This document shows, piece after piece, positions 44,078 through 52,567 of a DNA stretch of 64,000 nucleotides. The translations under genes were made by a program, and so were the position numbers. Source of the stretch: Alkalihalobacillus trypoxylicola (GTDB lineage: Bacteria > Bacillota > Bacilli > Bacillales > Bacillaceae_D); contig NZ_LTAO01000039.1 of the NCBI RefSeq assembly GCF_001590785.1, positions 62,001 through 126,000 of the forward strand, read 5' to 3'. Under the pieces are notes generated by a model, which saw only the letters and a list, made by a program, of their open reading frames with translations, had not been told where the DNA came from and made no database searches. Each line of letters starts with the position of its first letter. Within the stretch, counting starts at the first letter, position 1.

Positions 44078-44965
44078 TTAGTTTATTTGTTGGTCGACAT
44101 TTACTTCAGGCTTTCCATTAATACATTCAATCTTACTTATACAAGTTTCACGTAGCTTTGATGTATCTGGGTCGATTAAACGGTGGTAAACTAAATACCA
44201 ATCTCCGTTATACTCAGTCATTGATGCATGCCCCGTGCCAAAATATTTCTCTGAAGGCCTTGTTACTCTATTATCTTCAGGCATAGTATAAGGGCCAAAA
44301 ATCGAGTCGCTTATGGCATAACAAATTTGGTAGCGAGGATCACGAGTATCATAATTACTCCAGGTTAATAAGTATTTTCCATCAATTTTTTGCAAATGAG
44401 GCCCTTCGTTATATATACCAATATTAAATTGGCTTGGATCACTTTCTCTTTGCTCATAAAGCTGTTTCGATAATAAAACCGGCTCACCTTTAAATGTAAT
44501 CATGTCCTCTTCAAGTGCGACGATCCAGCACTTTCCTTGACCCCATAATAAATAGGGCTGATGATCGCTATCAATAAAAAGATCGGCATCAATACTTTGA
44601 CAATCATATTGCTGTTCCTTTATTAATGGTTCACCTAGGATGTCTTTAAATGGACCTAAAGGAGAATCAGCTACCGCAACTCCAATTTGAGCCTCCGCTG
44701 TAAAATACATATAATATTTTCCATTAAATTTATTCACTCCTGGTGCCCAAGCTCTTGTGCTAGCCCAGCTGACATCCTTTAAATCTAATGCTAAGTAAGG
44801 CCCTTCCCAATTGATTAAGTCTTTACTATGAAATACATGAAACTTTTCATAAATCCAGCCATCACTATCCTTTGTTGGATATAAGTAATAATCCTCTCCA
44901 TCCTTTAAAATAAAGGGATCGGCCCACTCGCCTTGAATAATTGGCTGTTCTACATTTTTTGTCAT
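44078..44965 (-). CDS. GH43 glycosidase (xylosidase/arabinofuranosidase type)
   Basis: 295 residues, five-bladed propeller without signal peptide. Base Asp in GEWADPFILK (~15), a second Asp in SIDADLFID and acid Glu in IYNEGPHLQK (~190) are visible. GGAG nine bases upstream picks ATG 44963-44965. It lies between a second GH43 (11 bases upstream) and GH51, so acting on imported arabinoxylo-oligosaccharides is likely. Exact specificity unknown. Confidence 0.9.
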   Translation of the reverse strand: MTKNVEQPIIQGEWADPFILKDGEDYYLYPTKDSDGWIYEKFHVFHSKDLINWEGPYLALDLKDVSWASTRAWAPGVNKFNGKYYMYFTAEAQIGVAVADSPLGPFKDILGEPLIKEQQYDCQSIDADLFIDSDHQPYLLWGQGKCWIVALEEDMITFKGEPVLLSKQLYEQRESDPSQFNIGIYNEGPHLQKIDGKYLLTWSNYDTRDPRYQICYAISDSIFGPYTMPEDNRVTRPSEKYFGTGHASMTEYNGDWYLVYHRLIDPDTSKLRETCISKIECINGKPEVNVDQQIN

Positions 44966-44976
44966 ACTTTCCACTC

Positions 44977-45885
44977 CTAATTACTGAATTGAATTTTTAG
45001 CTGCTTATATTCTTGCTCTGTAATGGGCAAAACACTTCCATGCCGAGGCTTGAACGGAAAGGATAAAGGTGATAGCATTTTCCATTTCCCTGAGTTTAGG
45101 TCAGTTGTTTCTAATGGAAGATATCCTCTTAATCCGTATTCGTCTATAAATAAATACCACTTTTCTTCTATATTCGATTTAAAAACGATTGGCCCTTCTC
45201 CACGCTCCATAAACTCTTGTTCTATATTTTCATTAAGAAGAGTAAAACTGCTATCAAAGAACGCAGAGCCTTTCTCCTGAATGACATTTTTCCCTTTACT
45301 AAAACGGAAAATTTCCTCATTATGCTCAATCACCGTTGTGTCTATAATCGAATAATCGTAATCTATTAAAACTTCAGGATTTGAAAAATGAACAAAATCT
45401 CTTGTTCTAACAGATAAAATTTGATGATAGTCTGTTTCTTCTTTCGTTAACATAGAAGCCCAAAATATAATATATTCATCTATATTTTTATCGTAAAAAA
45501 CCTCCGGTGCCCAGGTACATCCCGCATCTGGTGGAGCAATTTCAACCATTCGCTGCTGAGACCAATTGACCAAATCACTAGACTCCCAGATCATGATACT
45601 ACGGCTACCTTGTTTCACTGCTCTTTCCCAATCTCCATTTCCATGAATCTTAAGGTCTGTAGCGATCAGATAAAATCGCTCACCATCAACAGAACGAATA
45701 ATAAAAGGATCCCTTACGCCTTTCTCACCCAAATGTGAAGTGAGTATAGGCTTTCCGCCATTTAATTCTTCCCACTCTAGAGGATTGTTTCCTTTACTTA
45801 AAGCAAAATAAATTTGTTCCCCGTTTGGATAAGGCTCACCTTTAAAATAAGCAAACAAATAACCTGCTAAATGTTTCTCTGTCAT
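44977..45885 (-). CDS. GH43-like glycosidase
   Basis: 302 residues. GVRDPFIIRS gives the base Asp (~57), DTTVIEH and EGPIVFKS (acid Glu ~230) fit the five-bladed propeller fold. The conserved CTWAPEVFYD blade is present. No signal peptide. Closest to the arabinosidase-like GH43 subgroup that often accompanies GH51. CGGAGAGG precedes the ATG. First gene of the operon; no clear cre was found in front of it. Confidence 0.88.
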   Translation of the reverse strand: MTEKHLAGYLFAYFKGEPYPNGEQIYFALSKGNNPLEWEELNGGKPILTSHLGEKGVRDPFIIRSVDGERFYLIATDLKIHGNGDWERAVKQGSRSIMIWESSDLVNWSQQRMVEIAPPDAGCTWAPEVFYDKNIDEYIIFWASMLTKEETDYHQILSVRTRDFVHFSNPEVLIDYDYSIIDTTVIEHNEEIFRFSKGKNVIQEKGSAFFDSSFTLLNENIEQEFMERGEGPIVFKSNIEEKWYLFIDEYGLRGYLPLETTDLNSGKWKMLSPLSFPFKPRHGSVLPITEQEYKQLKIQFSN

Positions 45886-46109
45886 ATTAAAAAACCTCTC
45901 CGATTTCTAGACTGCCTCACGCTCAGCGCTTTTTTTTAAAAAAGATAAATTCACTCTAATTCTCAGCATAGCGAAAAATAACGATGAAAAACATAAGTTT
46001 TTTTCCTATGTCCTTGACATTTCTTCCAGTCTTTTTTTCCATACGCAATAACAAAGTAAAATATGGCCCAAAATAAATATGGAATTTTATGTTATTATTA
46101 TAATACATT

Positions 46110-46361
46110 TGAGTGAATTTCATCATTGCTCTATAAACGAATAAAACCGAACGTTTCTTATAAAATATGTTTTAAACTTGTAAATTAACTTCATGATTGA
46201 AACGGCAGGTATCAGCGAAGTCTGAAGATCCACTCTGACGAAGCTCTGCGTAGTCGGAGTTAGCTGAAGACAAGCCCTTGGGAAAGCATCTACCTATAGT
46301 GAAAATCAAAAACCTAATCGTTCCGATTTCATTAAAAAATATGAATGATGAAATTGATTCA
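46110..46361 (-). repeat. MITE-like element (family 1), complete single copy of 252 bp
   Basis: Begins TGAGTGAATTTCATCATTGC and ends TGAATGATGAAATTGATTCA. The ends are inverted repeats of about 18 bases with a few mismatches. Core order is reversed relative to the other loci, with GTTAGCTGAAGACAAGCCC and GGAAAGCATCTACC inside. It is the best reference copy. It lies in the 512-base gap before the phosphotransferase gene; 45886-46109 shows no gene. Confidence 0.9.
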
Positions 46362-46397
46362 TTTACCTATCTTTTTTTTAAAAGGAGAATCACAATT

Positions 46398-47336
46398 ATG
46401 AAGCAAGGCGTTCTAGAGAAGCTTAATAAAATATATCCAATAAAATTTATCAAAGTTGATGCTGTTACAAATGAAATGTATCGATGCGAGACAAAACAAG
46501 GAATTTACTTCGCTAGAATGACTAACTATAAAACGTACGATGAGCAACTAGACGAGGTCACTTATACGAACTTTCTGTATAATGAAGGGCTAGGTGTAAC
46601 CCCCATCATACCTTCTAGTAGAGGCAAGTTAGTTGAAAAGATTACTCTGGGCGAGGACTTACTGACCGTTCTTTTTAAAAAAGCTCCAGGTGAACATTTA
46701 CCAAGAAGCCAATGGAATGCAACTGTATTGAAAGAGGTAGGTCGTCAAATTGGGATACTACATCGTTTATCTATAAAATATGAAAGCATGAAAACTGTGA
46801 CATCTATCAATGATTGGTATAAGAATGAGGAATATGCTTTTCTTAAATATATCCCTAAAGAAGAAAGCACGATTAGAGATGTCGCTCATGAGATTTTGTC
46901 TACTATAAAAAGCCTCCCACAAAACGATTCAACCTATGGCCTTTTACACGGAGATCTATGCTTAGAGAATATATTAATGGACCATAACTCGAAAATAACG
47001 ATGATCGATTTTCAAGATTGTGAGAAGAATTATTATCTATTTGATTTAGCCGTTCCTATTTATAGCGCGATCGAGTATTCATTTGTAGGAAATGGGAATA
47101 TTGTAGACTATCAACATTCCATTACTAAAGCGATTATAGAAGGGTATCGGGAGGAACATGAACTATCTGCAGAGATGCTAGAAAAACTTCCTCTCTTTAT
47201 AAAGTTAAAGGAAATATTTGAATATAGTCTCATGCATATGTATGGGGATAAAGACAAGATAACCGAAGAGCAAATACGAATTATGAACCATTTTAGAATA
47301 AGAATTGAACATAATCATTCACTTTTGTCGATTTAA
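46398..47336 (+). CDS. Aminoglycoside/homoserine-kinase-type phosphotransferase (APH fold)
   Basis: 312 residues. Brenner motif LLHGDLCLENILMD (catalytic Asp) and metal-binding MIDFQDCEKNYYLFDL are clear, typical of the APH/choline-kinase superfamily (a Ser/Thr-antibiotic or small-alcohol kinase). The true start is ATG 46398 with AAAGGAGAA upstream; the open frame to 46278 reads back through the MITE-like copy. Substrate not predictable. Single gene. Confidence 0.85.
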   Translation: MKQGVLEKLNKIYPIKFIKVDAVTNEMYRCETKQGIYFARMTNYKTYDEQLDEVTYTNFLYNEGLGVTPIIPSSRGKLVEKITLGEDLLTVLFKKAPGEHLPRSQWNATVLKEVGRQIGILHRLSIKYESMKTVTSINDWYKNEEYAFLKYIPKEESTIRDVAHEILSTIKSLPQNDSTYGLLHGDLCLENILMDHNSKITMIDFQDCEKNYYLFDLAVPIYSAIEYSFVGNGNIVDYQHSITKAIIEGYREEHELSAEMLEKLPLFIKLKEIFEYSLMHMYGDKDKITEEQIRIMNHFRIRIEHNHSLLSI

Positions 47337-47512
47337 TAAGCTTTCATCACTTACTCATGTTAAATAAAAAGAAATACTAGAACATTGCCTTTTAACTTAA
47401 AGAAGGATGCGTCGTTAAGCGTTTCCTCATTTAAACATTAAGTCACCTGAACGACCTTTTCATTTGAGTAAAGCTTCATGCTAACTATTCCAAATAACAC
47501 TTACCAAATAAA

Positions 47513-47554
47513 AGACATGCAACTTTAGGATTTAATCTAAAAAGCTGCATGTCT
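47513..47554 (-). terminator. Terminator downstream of the solute-binding protein gene
   Basis: AGACATGCA ... TGCATGTCT, a nine-base stem; on the minus strand followed by TTTTATTTGG. It lies 30 bases past the stop at 47585. Confidence 0.8.
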
Positions 47555-47584
47555 AAAATTTAAATGATTGAGCTATCTATTTAG

Positions 47585-49093
47585 TTATTGTTGATAGGCT
47601 TCATTATATTCAGCAATTACCTTGTCGCCGCCCTCATTTTTCCATCTTTCTACTTCTGCATCAAAGCCAGATTCATCAATTTGACCAATTATAAAATTAT
47701 ATGTGGCATCTTCTATAATCCCGTCTAATCTTCCACCATCCCTTAAATACGTGTCAGAAGTTAGCGTAAACGTCGGATCCTCAATCAAATACTGATCATT
47801 GTCGATGTAAAGCTCTTCAGCCTTAGCTCTAGGCTCGTAGCTATAAAATCCTTCATAGCGGTCATTCGTTGCAGCCTCACCTATTTCAAAGGATGAATAT
47901 GGTTTAACTTCTATGTCATGCAGATTCTCATACTCTTCTGTTACAGAAGCTTTACCATCAATCACTTCATAGTGCTCTCCTTCTTCTCCCCAAATAATTA
48001 AATTTGCTCCTTCAGGTGTCATTAAATAATCAAAAAATGATAAAACCTTTTTTAATTCGTCTTCTGTTTCAATAGCTGATTTTGGAAATAATACAAGACT
48101 ACCAAATCCAGGATTTGAGAAGACGCCGTATTCTCCATTTGGCCCCTCTATATAATTATGAACATCGAATTCTACATCAGGATTTAAATTTTTAGCATCA
48201 TTGTACATACTCTGAACGTCACCCATTGTACCAACATAAACCCCACCCGTTCCATTGACCATCATGCCCACCTGGTCATTTTTACTAGTCACTGGAAAGT
48301 CTTGATTAACATATCCGTTACTATGAATCTTTCTCAAATACTCTAGTGTTTCTTTATATTCTGGAAACATAAACTCTGGTAGCAATTCCCCATCTTTTTC
48401 TCCCCACTTATTTGGAGTACCAAACCAAGACGATACGGTCTTAAATGAACCACCAGTTAATGTAGTTCGATCCACTAATCCCAACGTATCATTACTACCC
48501 GTTCCATTAGGGTCTTCTTCTGTAAACGCTCTAATCATTTCATATAATTCATCTGTATTGGTAGGAGCTGATAGGCCTAAATTATCAGCCCAATCTTTAC
48601 GATAAATGATTCCTGCCCTTGACCTAGGTCTTCCCATGTATATGGAATAAAGTTTATCATCAACTAATTGATTAGCTAAAATATCTTCGTTAAGTTTACT
48701 CAAGTTTTCAAACTCATCTAAATAAGGTCCAATTTCCCAAAACTGATCATCTTGGATAGCATCTTTAAATTGGACAAATGTTCCTTGCCCTATAGGTAAA
48801 ACATGTGGAAGTGTGTCAGTTGCAAAAGCCGTATTGACTCGCTCATCATAAGTGGAGGCTGGTATCCAAGAAATCGTTAAATCAACACCTGTTGCCTTCT
48901 CCATTTCTTTTTCGATTCTGTCATTTGGAACCTCAGCTGTGTGCAACGGAACCATAACAGTTATCTCGTATCGCTCATCACCTTCGCCAGTATTATTTTC
49001 CGAGCTTACATCCCCTGAGCTGTTACAAGCACTTAAAACAAGAAACATCAAAAATAAAAAAGATAATTGTACAACCAACTTTTTATCCTTCAT
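47585..49093 (-). CDS. Extracellular solute-binding lipoprotein of an oligosaccharide ABC system (LipO/LplA-like)
   Basis: 502 residues. A lipoprotein signal with lipobox VLSAC (Cys ~23) precedes a type I periplasmic-binding fold typical of the LplA/LipO group that works with YtcP/YteP-type permeases. No permease or ATPase genes adjoin it, so it may be an orphan or borrow a remote permease and MsmX-like ATPase. GGGGGAG precedes the ATG. A perfect cre lies 60 bases upstream (49152-49166). Binding of plant oligosaccharides is inferred. Confidence 0.9.
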   Translation of the reverse strand: MKDKKLVVQLSFLFLMFLVLSACNSSGDVSSENNTGEGDERYEITVMVPLHTAEVPNDRIEKEMEKATGVDLTISWIPASTYDERVNTAFATDTLPHVLPIGQGTFVQFKDAIQDDQFWEIGPYLDEFENLSKLNEDILANQLVDDKLYSIYMGRPRSRAGIIYRKDWADNLGLSAPTNTDELYEMIRAFTEEDPNGTGSNDTLGLVDRTTLTGGSFKTVSSWFGTPNKWGEKDGELLPEFMFPEYKETLEYLRKIHSNGYVNQDFPVTSKNDQVGMMVNGTGGVYVGTMGDVQSMYNDAKNLNPDVEFDVHNYIEGPNGEYGVFSNPGFGSLVLFPKSAIETEDELKKVLSFFDYLMTPEGANLIIWGEEGEHYEVIDGKASVTEEYENLHDIEVKPYSSFEIGEAATNDRYEGFYSYEPRAKAEELYIDNDQYLIEDPTFTLTSDTYLRDGGRLDGIIEDATYNFIIGQIDESGFDAEVERWKNEGGDKVIAEYNEAYQQ

Positions 49094-49151
49094 CTTTTCT
49101 CCCCCTTAAATACTTTAATGTAAAAATACTTATAAGCCTTTCAAATACATT

Positions 49152-49166
49152 TTGTAAACGCATACA
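49152..49166. promoter_or_regulatory. Catabolite responsive element (cre)
   Basis: TTGTAAACGCATACA matches WTGNAANCGNWNNCW at every position. It is 58 bases upstream of the solute-binding protein start and would subject that gene to CcpA control. Confidence 0.85.
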
Positions 49167-49309
49167 TTTTTTTGTGTGCTTTTGATGCTTGGTTAGAATA
49201 GTATCATTTATAAAACCGTTTAATAATTGTCTATTATGCTCTTTTTATACCTTATGTTGATTAAAGGAGCACATATCTTTTAAAAAGGAATCATTTTGAA
49301 TACAAAAAA

Positions 49310-49345
49310 GAACTATCCCTCAAGCTTCTAGGAGAAGGACAATTC
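49310..49345 (-). terminator. Terminator of the FhuF-like gene
   Basis: On the minus strand GAATTGTCC ... GGATAGTTC with two wobble positions is followed by TTTTTTG. It lies 70 bases beyond the stop at 49414. Confidence 0.65.
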
Positions 49346-49413
49346 TTTCCTTTCAAATATGGATTGTTTTTAAGCAATTAAACGTTGTTAATATGAGTAT
49401 CGATTATGTAAAA

Positions 49414-50127
49414 CTATTTCTTTAGCGGACAAATTAAACAATAATCCATCTCTTTTTCGCCTTCTATTTGATAATAGAGGCAGCAGGTTTTTCTTACACA
49501 TTGAGAGCCGTTTATCACTTCACTTTCTCCCTTTAGATATGGAGATAAAGGATTATCAGAAAGTCCAAACAATGTACCACTAGCATTCTTTAAATAGGAA
49601 AAATCCTCTAGATATTTTTCTTTTTCCTGCTCGGTCTTAGCAGCATCTATTAGCTTTTCATAAATAGAATTAATTCGAATAGCTGCGTTTTCCCATAATA
49701 TCTTTGCGGGAACTCTTTTCTTAGAAACAGCTTGAATGAGTGGGGTCAAATGCTCTGAAAGAAACTGCTGAAGAACTTGGTTACGCCAAATTTCTCTTTG
49801 CTCCTGTGAACGCTCAATCCAAATGCAGCCCTCTGATAAACAAACCTTCTTAGAATCATTAAATACACAATTAGAGAGCGGTGCAATCAAAGCTCTATTA
49901 GAAGATCCCGTGCACATGAGTAATGGTCCCATCATTACTCGCGAGTAATACTTAATGAACATAGAAGCGGCTACTCTTTGATTGGGAGCTTTAATTTTTT
50001 CCATATAATCATTTAAAAAAACATCGCATTCTTCAGGCTCTAATAAGGAGGCCATATTCGTTCCAATCGTCTCTGGTTGAAGTGGCTCTATTCCATAAGG
50101 TGACAAATCCTCTATTGTAATAGTCAT
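49414..50127 (-). CDS. FhuF-like siderophore-iron reductase ([2Fe-2S] C-terminus)
   Basis: 237 residues. The C-terminus has C215, C216, C230 and C233 (RKTCCLYYQI ... YCLICPL), the CC...CxxC pattern of FhuF-type ferric siderophore reductases; the spacer is 13 residues. The rest is the helical FhuF domain. No other siderophore gene is adjacent. A perfect Fur box stands upstream, so it should be derepressed under iron limitation. AAAGGAG precedes the ATG. Reductase activity is by family. Confidence 0.82.
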   Translation of the reverse strand: MTITIEDLSPYGIEPLQPETIGTNMASLLEPEECDVFLNDYMEKIKAPNQRVAASMFIKYYSRVMMGPLLMCTGSSNRALIAPLSNCVFNDSKKVCLSEGCIWIERSQEQREIWRNQVLQQFLSEHLTPLIQAVSKKRVPAKILWENAAIRINSIYEKLIDAAKTEQEKEKYLEDFSYLKNASGTLFGLSDNPLSPYLKGESEVINGSQCVRKTCCLYYQIEGEKEMDYCLICPLKK

Positions 50128-50204
50128 GTATTTACTCCTTTTCTTCTAAACCGGCTATTCTTAATAAAATGCTTTAATATATTTCTTTTCAAAAATTGTG
50201 ATAA

Positions 50205-50219
50205 TGATAATTATTATCA
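50205..50219. promoter_or_regulatory. Fur box upstream of the FhuF-like gene
   Basis: TGATAATTATTATCA, an exact 7-1-7 Fur box; overlapping GATAAT repeats extend it to a longer GATAATGATAATTATTATC-type operator. It lies 78 bases before the FhuF-like start. Confidence 0.9.
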
Positions 50220-50398
50220 TAACATTAAATCGTTCTATCTTTAAAGCCCTTTCTACTATTCGTGCTTTTTTTCAGCTATTTTTCTGAGTAGTTGTTTAGA
50301 GAAAGCGGAATAAACTACGTTCAGCTTTGTTAATGTATCACTTATTTACTTCCCTCCTTGCATCTTAATTTCAGGTTATATTTCCAGTGGTTGTTTGT

Positions 50399-50428
50399 TA
50401 TAATATACTTGTAACCATAATAATTACA
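50399..50428 (+). promoter_or_regulatory. Promoter and possible operator of ywnA
   Basis: TATAAT at 50399-50404 with a weak TTATAT 17 bases upstream. The inverted repeat TGTAA-N9-TTACA (50410-50428) covers the expected start of transcription and may be the autoregulatory site of the Rrf2-type regulator. Confidence 0.45.
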
Positions 50429-50466
50429 CGGTTGTTATTCAGTCATATTTGAAAGGCGGTTAGAAA

Positions 50467-50901
50467 ATGTCCATTAGTAGCCGATTCTCTGTCGGAATTC
50501 ATATTCTTTCACTTCTAGAACTTAATAAAGATGAAGTCACATCCTCAGCATTTTTAGCTGCAAGTGTGAACACCAACCCTGCCGTTATTAGGAAACTGAT
50601 TGGGATGCTGAAAAAAGCGGATTTAATAGAAGTACACCCTGGAATTGCAGGAGCGAAGTTAAAAAGAAATTTGGCTGATATTAGTTTGTTTGATGTTTAT
50701 AAAGCTGTAAATGTTGTACAAGAGAAAGAACTATTTAGTATTCATGAAAACCCAAACCCTAATTGCTCCGTAGGTAGAAACATTCAAGGAACAGTTGAAC
50801 AAATTTTTACTGCAGCACAATTTGCGATGGAGAAGGTTTTAAAAAACGTTACATTAGAGGACGTTGTAAAGGAAATATCCGCTAAAGAGGCATCCAACTA
50901 A
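50467..50901 (+). CDS. ywnA: Rrf2-family regulator, YwnA-like
   Basis: 144 residues. MSISSRFSVGIHILSLLELN, VNTNPAVIRKLIGMLKKADLI, and LFSIHENPNPNCSVG follow Bacillus YwnA almost motif by motif. YwnA-type Rrf2 proteins lack the three-Cys Fe-S set; only one Cys is present here. AAAGGCGG precedes the ATG. The stop (TAA) directly abuts the DUF402 gene's ATG, so the two are co-translated. Confidence 0.88.
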   Translation: MSISSRFSVGIHILSLLELNKDEVTSSAFLAASVNTNPAVIRKLIGMLKKADLIEVHPGIAGAKLKRNLADISLFDVYKAVNVVQEKELFSIHENPNPNCSVGRNIQGTVEQIFTAAQFAMEKVLKNVTLEDVVKEISAKEASN

Positions 50902-51420
50902 ATGAAGAATGAGGTCATGTTAGAAAGAAGTATTAAATATAATGGAAAAACAGTCACTTTAGCCTGCCGACCATTGTTTGTCGCTTATCATCAGAGTGCA
51001 ATTTTATTCCATGCTATTACTATACCTTTTGAAATGAAGAAAGAGGATTTTCTCTTAAAAATTCCCAAAGGTAGCTATACGATTGCATTTTATTGGAAAT
51101 CAAAGCCCTACAATATATATCTTTTCAAAGATTATAATCACCAGCTTTTAGGCTTTTATATTAATATAGTAAAAAACACTTCTATCGATCATCAAAGTGT
51201 CACTTTCCAAGATTTAATTATGGATATCGCGGTCATGCCTAACGGAGAATATACCATTTTGGATGAAGAAGAGCTTCCTTGTTCTTTAGATGAATATGAG
51301 AATGGTACAGTGAAGCAGGCCTTGCTTGAGCTTCAAAGCTCATTACCTTCTTTAATCAATAAAATCAAATTCGAAGCTAGTACGTTCAAAGACTCTATTG
51401 AAAAGCTTCATGATCCATAA
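50902..51420 (+). CDS. DUF402 domain protein
   Basis: 172 residues. SVTFQDLIMDIAVMPNGEYTILDEEEL is typical of DUF402, whose characterised members include FomD-type phosphohydrolases and nucleoside-diphosphate phosphatases. The Asp pair in DLIMD would bind metal. It starts on the base after the ywnA stop. Precise substrate unknown. Confidence 0.8.
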   Translation: MKNEVMLERSIKYNGKTVTLACRPLFVAYHQSAILFHAITIPFEMKKEDFLLKIPKGSYTIAFYWKSKPYNIYLFKDYNHQLLGFYINIVKNTSIDHQSVTFQDLIMDIAVMPNGEYTILDEEELPCSLDEYENGTVKQALLELQSSLPSLINKIKFEASTFKDSIEKLHDP

Positions 51421-51475
51421 TGGGGTAGTCGTTTTTTTGTGTTAAACGAATTCACATAATAGGAGATGGTTCCGA

Positions 51476-51655
51476 ATGAGAATGAGATCTTTCTTAATGA
51501 AGCTATCCTTTCTTTTAGCAGGATTATCTCTAGTATTTCTTTCTATTGTTCTAGGATATGGTTTAGTCGGCTTTATTTCAGCCTTTATATTTGTCATTTT
51601 AGCTGCGTTATTTAGCAAACCTCCGAAAGGCGAACCTAATAATGGTAATAATTAG
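51476..51655 (+). CDS. Small membrane protein (59 aa)
   Basis: MRMRSFLMKLSFLLAGLSLV and a second helix, then a hydrophilic tail (SKPPKGEPNNGNN). ATAGGAGATGGTT precedes the ATG with good spacing. Not family-assigned. It lies 55 bases after the DUF402 gene and may belong to the same transcript. Confidence 0.6.
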   Translation: MRMRSFLMKLSFLLAGLSLVFLSIVLGYGLVGFISAFIFVILAALFSKPPKGEPNNGNN

Positions 51656-51751
51656 AAAATATTCCCTTTATGCTGAATAAATTTGTTGCCACGAAGCTAG
51701 CACTGTTCTTTTTACCAATGTTATACTATTTCATAAAAAAGGACTTTTCTG

Positions 51752-52567
51752 ATGAGCAATCTATTATACTCTACTAACCAAGGGTTAATTTTATACAAAA
51801 CGATATTTGAGCAAGAGAGTGTCAAACGCTCTGATGATTGCTATAAGCTGATTTTCTCTATAGGTGGTTCAACGAAATATCAATTACCAAACCAAGACAT
51901 AGAGCTACAACAAAACCAATTGTTATTATTAAATCCTAACTACAATCATAAGCAATTATATGTAGAGGGGCCAAAATTTGTTATTGAATTAAACCCTCAA
52001 TACTTGCAGCCATACACTCAGCAAAATGACCTGGACCTGCATTTTGCTCAAACACCTATGCAAATCACACCTGTAACAAATTGGGTAGCCTTCATTACCG
52101 ATTATATTAAAATGGTAGAAGGTGAAGATGATCCTTCATTAGCGTTTTTTTTAGATAATAGCTTTACTCAGCTTACCGTACTTCTTATGAAGATGAGTAT
52201 TCATTCTCATAACCATGACATTTTTACTGACCATCACCAGACTCATTATCCTCAGCTGTACAAAGTGATACAAGCTTTAAAAGAAAGCTATTCTTCCAAT
52301 TGGAATTTAGATGATATGGCAAACCTAGCAGAGATGGATAAATATCATTTCTCACATTTATTTAAAGAGATGATCGGTATTTCACCTTATTCATGGCTAC
52401 AGCTTTTCCGCATACAACGCAGTCTTGAAATGCTCAAATATAGTAACCAAACGATACTAATGATCGCTTTAGCATGTGGCTTTTCATCTATTTCTATTTA
52501 TAATCGCTTCTTTAAAAAGGTTTACGGAATGACACCTACCTTTTTCCGAAATTCATTGAATAAATAA
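51752..52567 (+). CDS. AraC-family transcriptional regulator
   Basis: 271 residues: a cupin-like N-terminal ligand domain (~1-140) and two HTH motifs at the C-terminus (ADDMANLAEMDKYHFSHLFKE-type, then LMIALACGFSSISIYNRFFKKVYGMTP). AAAGGA precedes the ATG. Its last 46 bases overlap the convergent MFS gene. Target unknown; the MFS transporter is a candidate. Confidence 0.88.
   Translation: MSNLLYSTNQGLILYKTIFEQESVKRSDDCYKLIFSIGGSTKYQLPNQDIELQQNQLLLLNPNYNHKQLYVEGPKFVIELNPQYLQPYTQQNDLDLHFAQTPMQITPVTNWVAFITDYIKMVEGEDDPSLAFFLDNSFTQLTVLLMKMSIHSHNHDIFTDHHQTHYPQLYKVIQALKESYSSNWNLDDMANLAEMDKYHFSHLFKEMIGISPYSWLQLFRIQRSLEMLKYSNQTILMIALACGFSSISIYNRFFKKVYGMTPTFFRNSLNK

Noticed and set aside
45886-46109. 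A cre site for the GH43 operon.
   Set aside because: The best candidate around AGCGCTGAGC departs from the consensus at several key positions.
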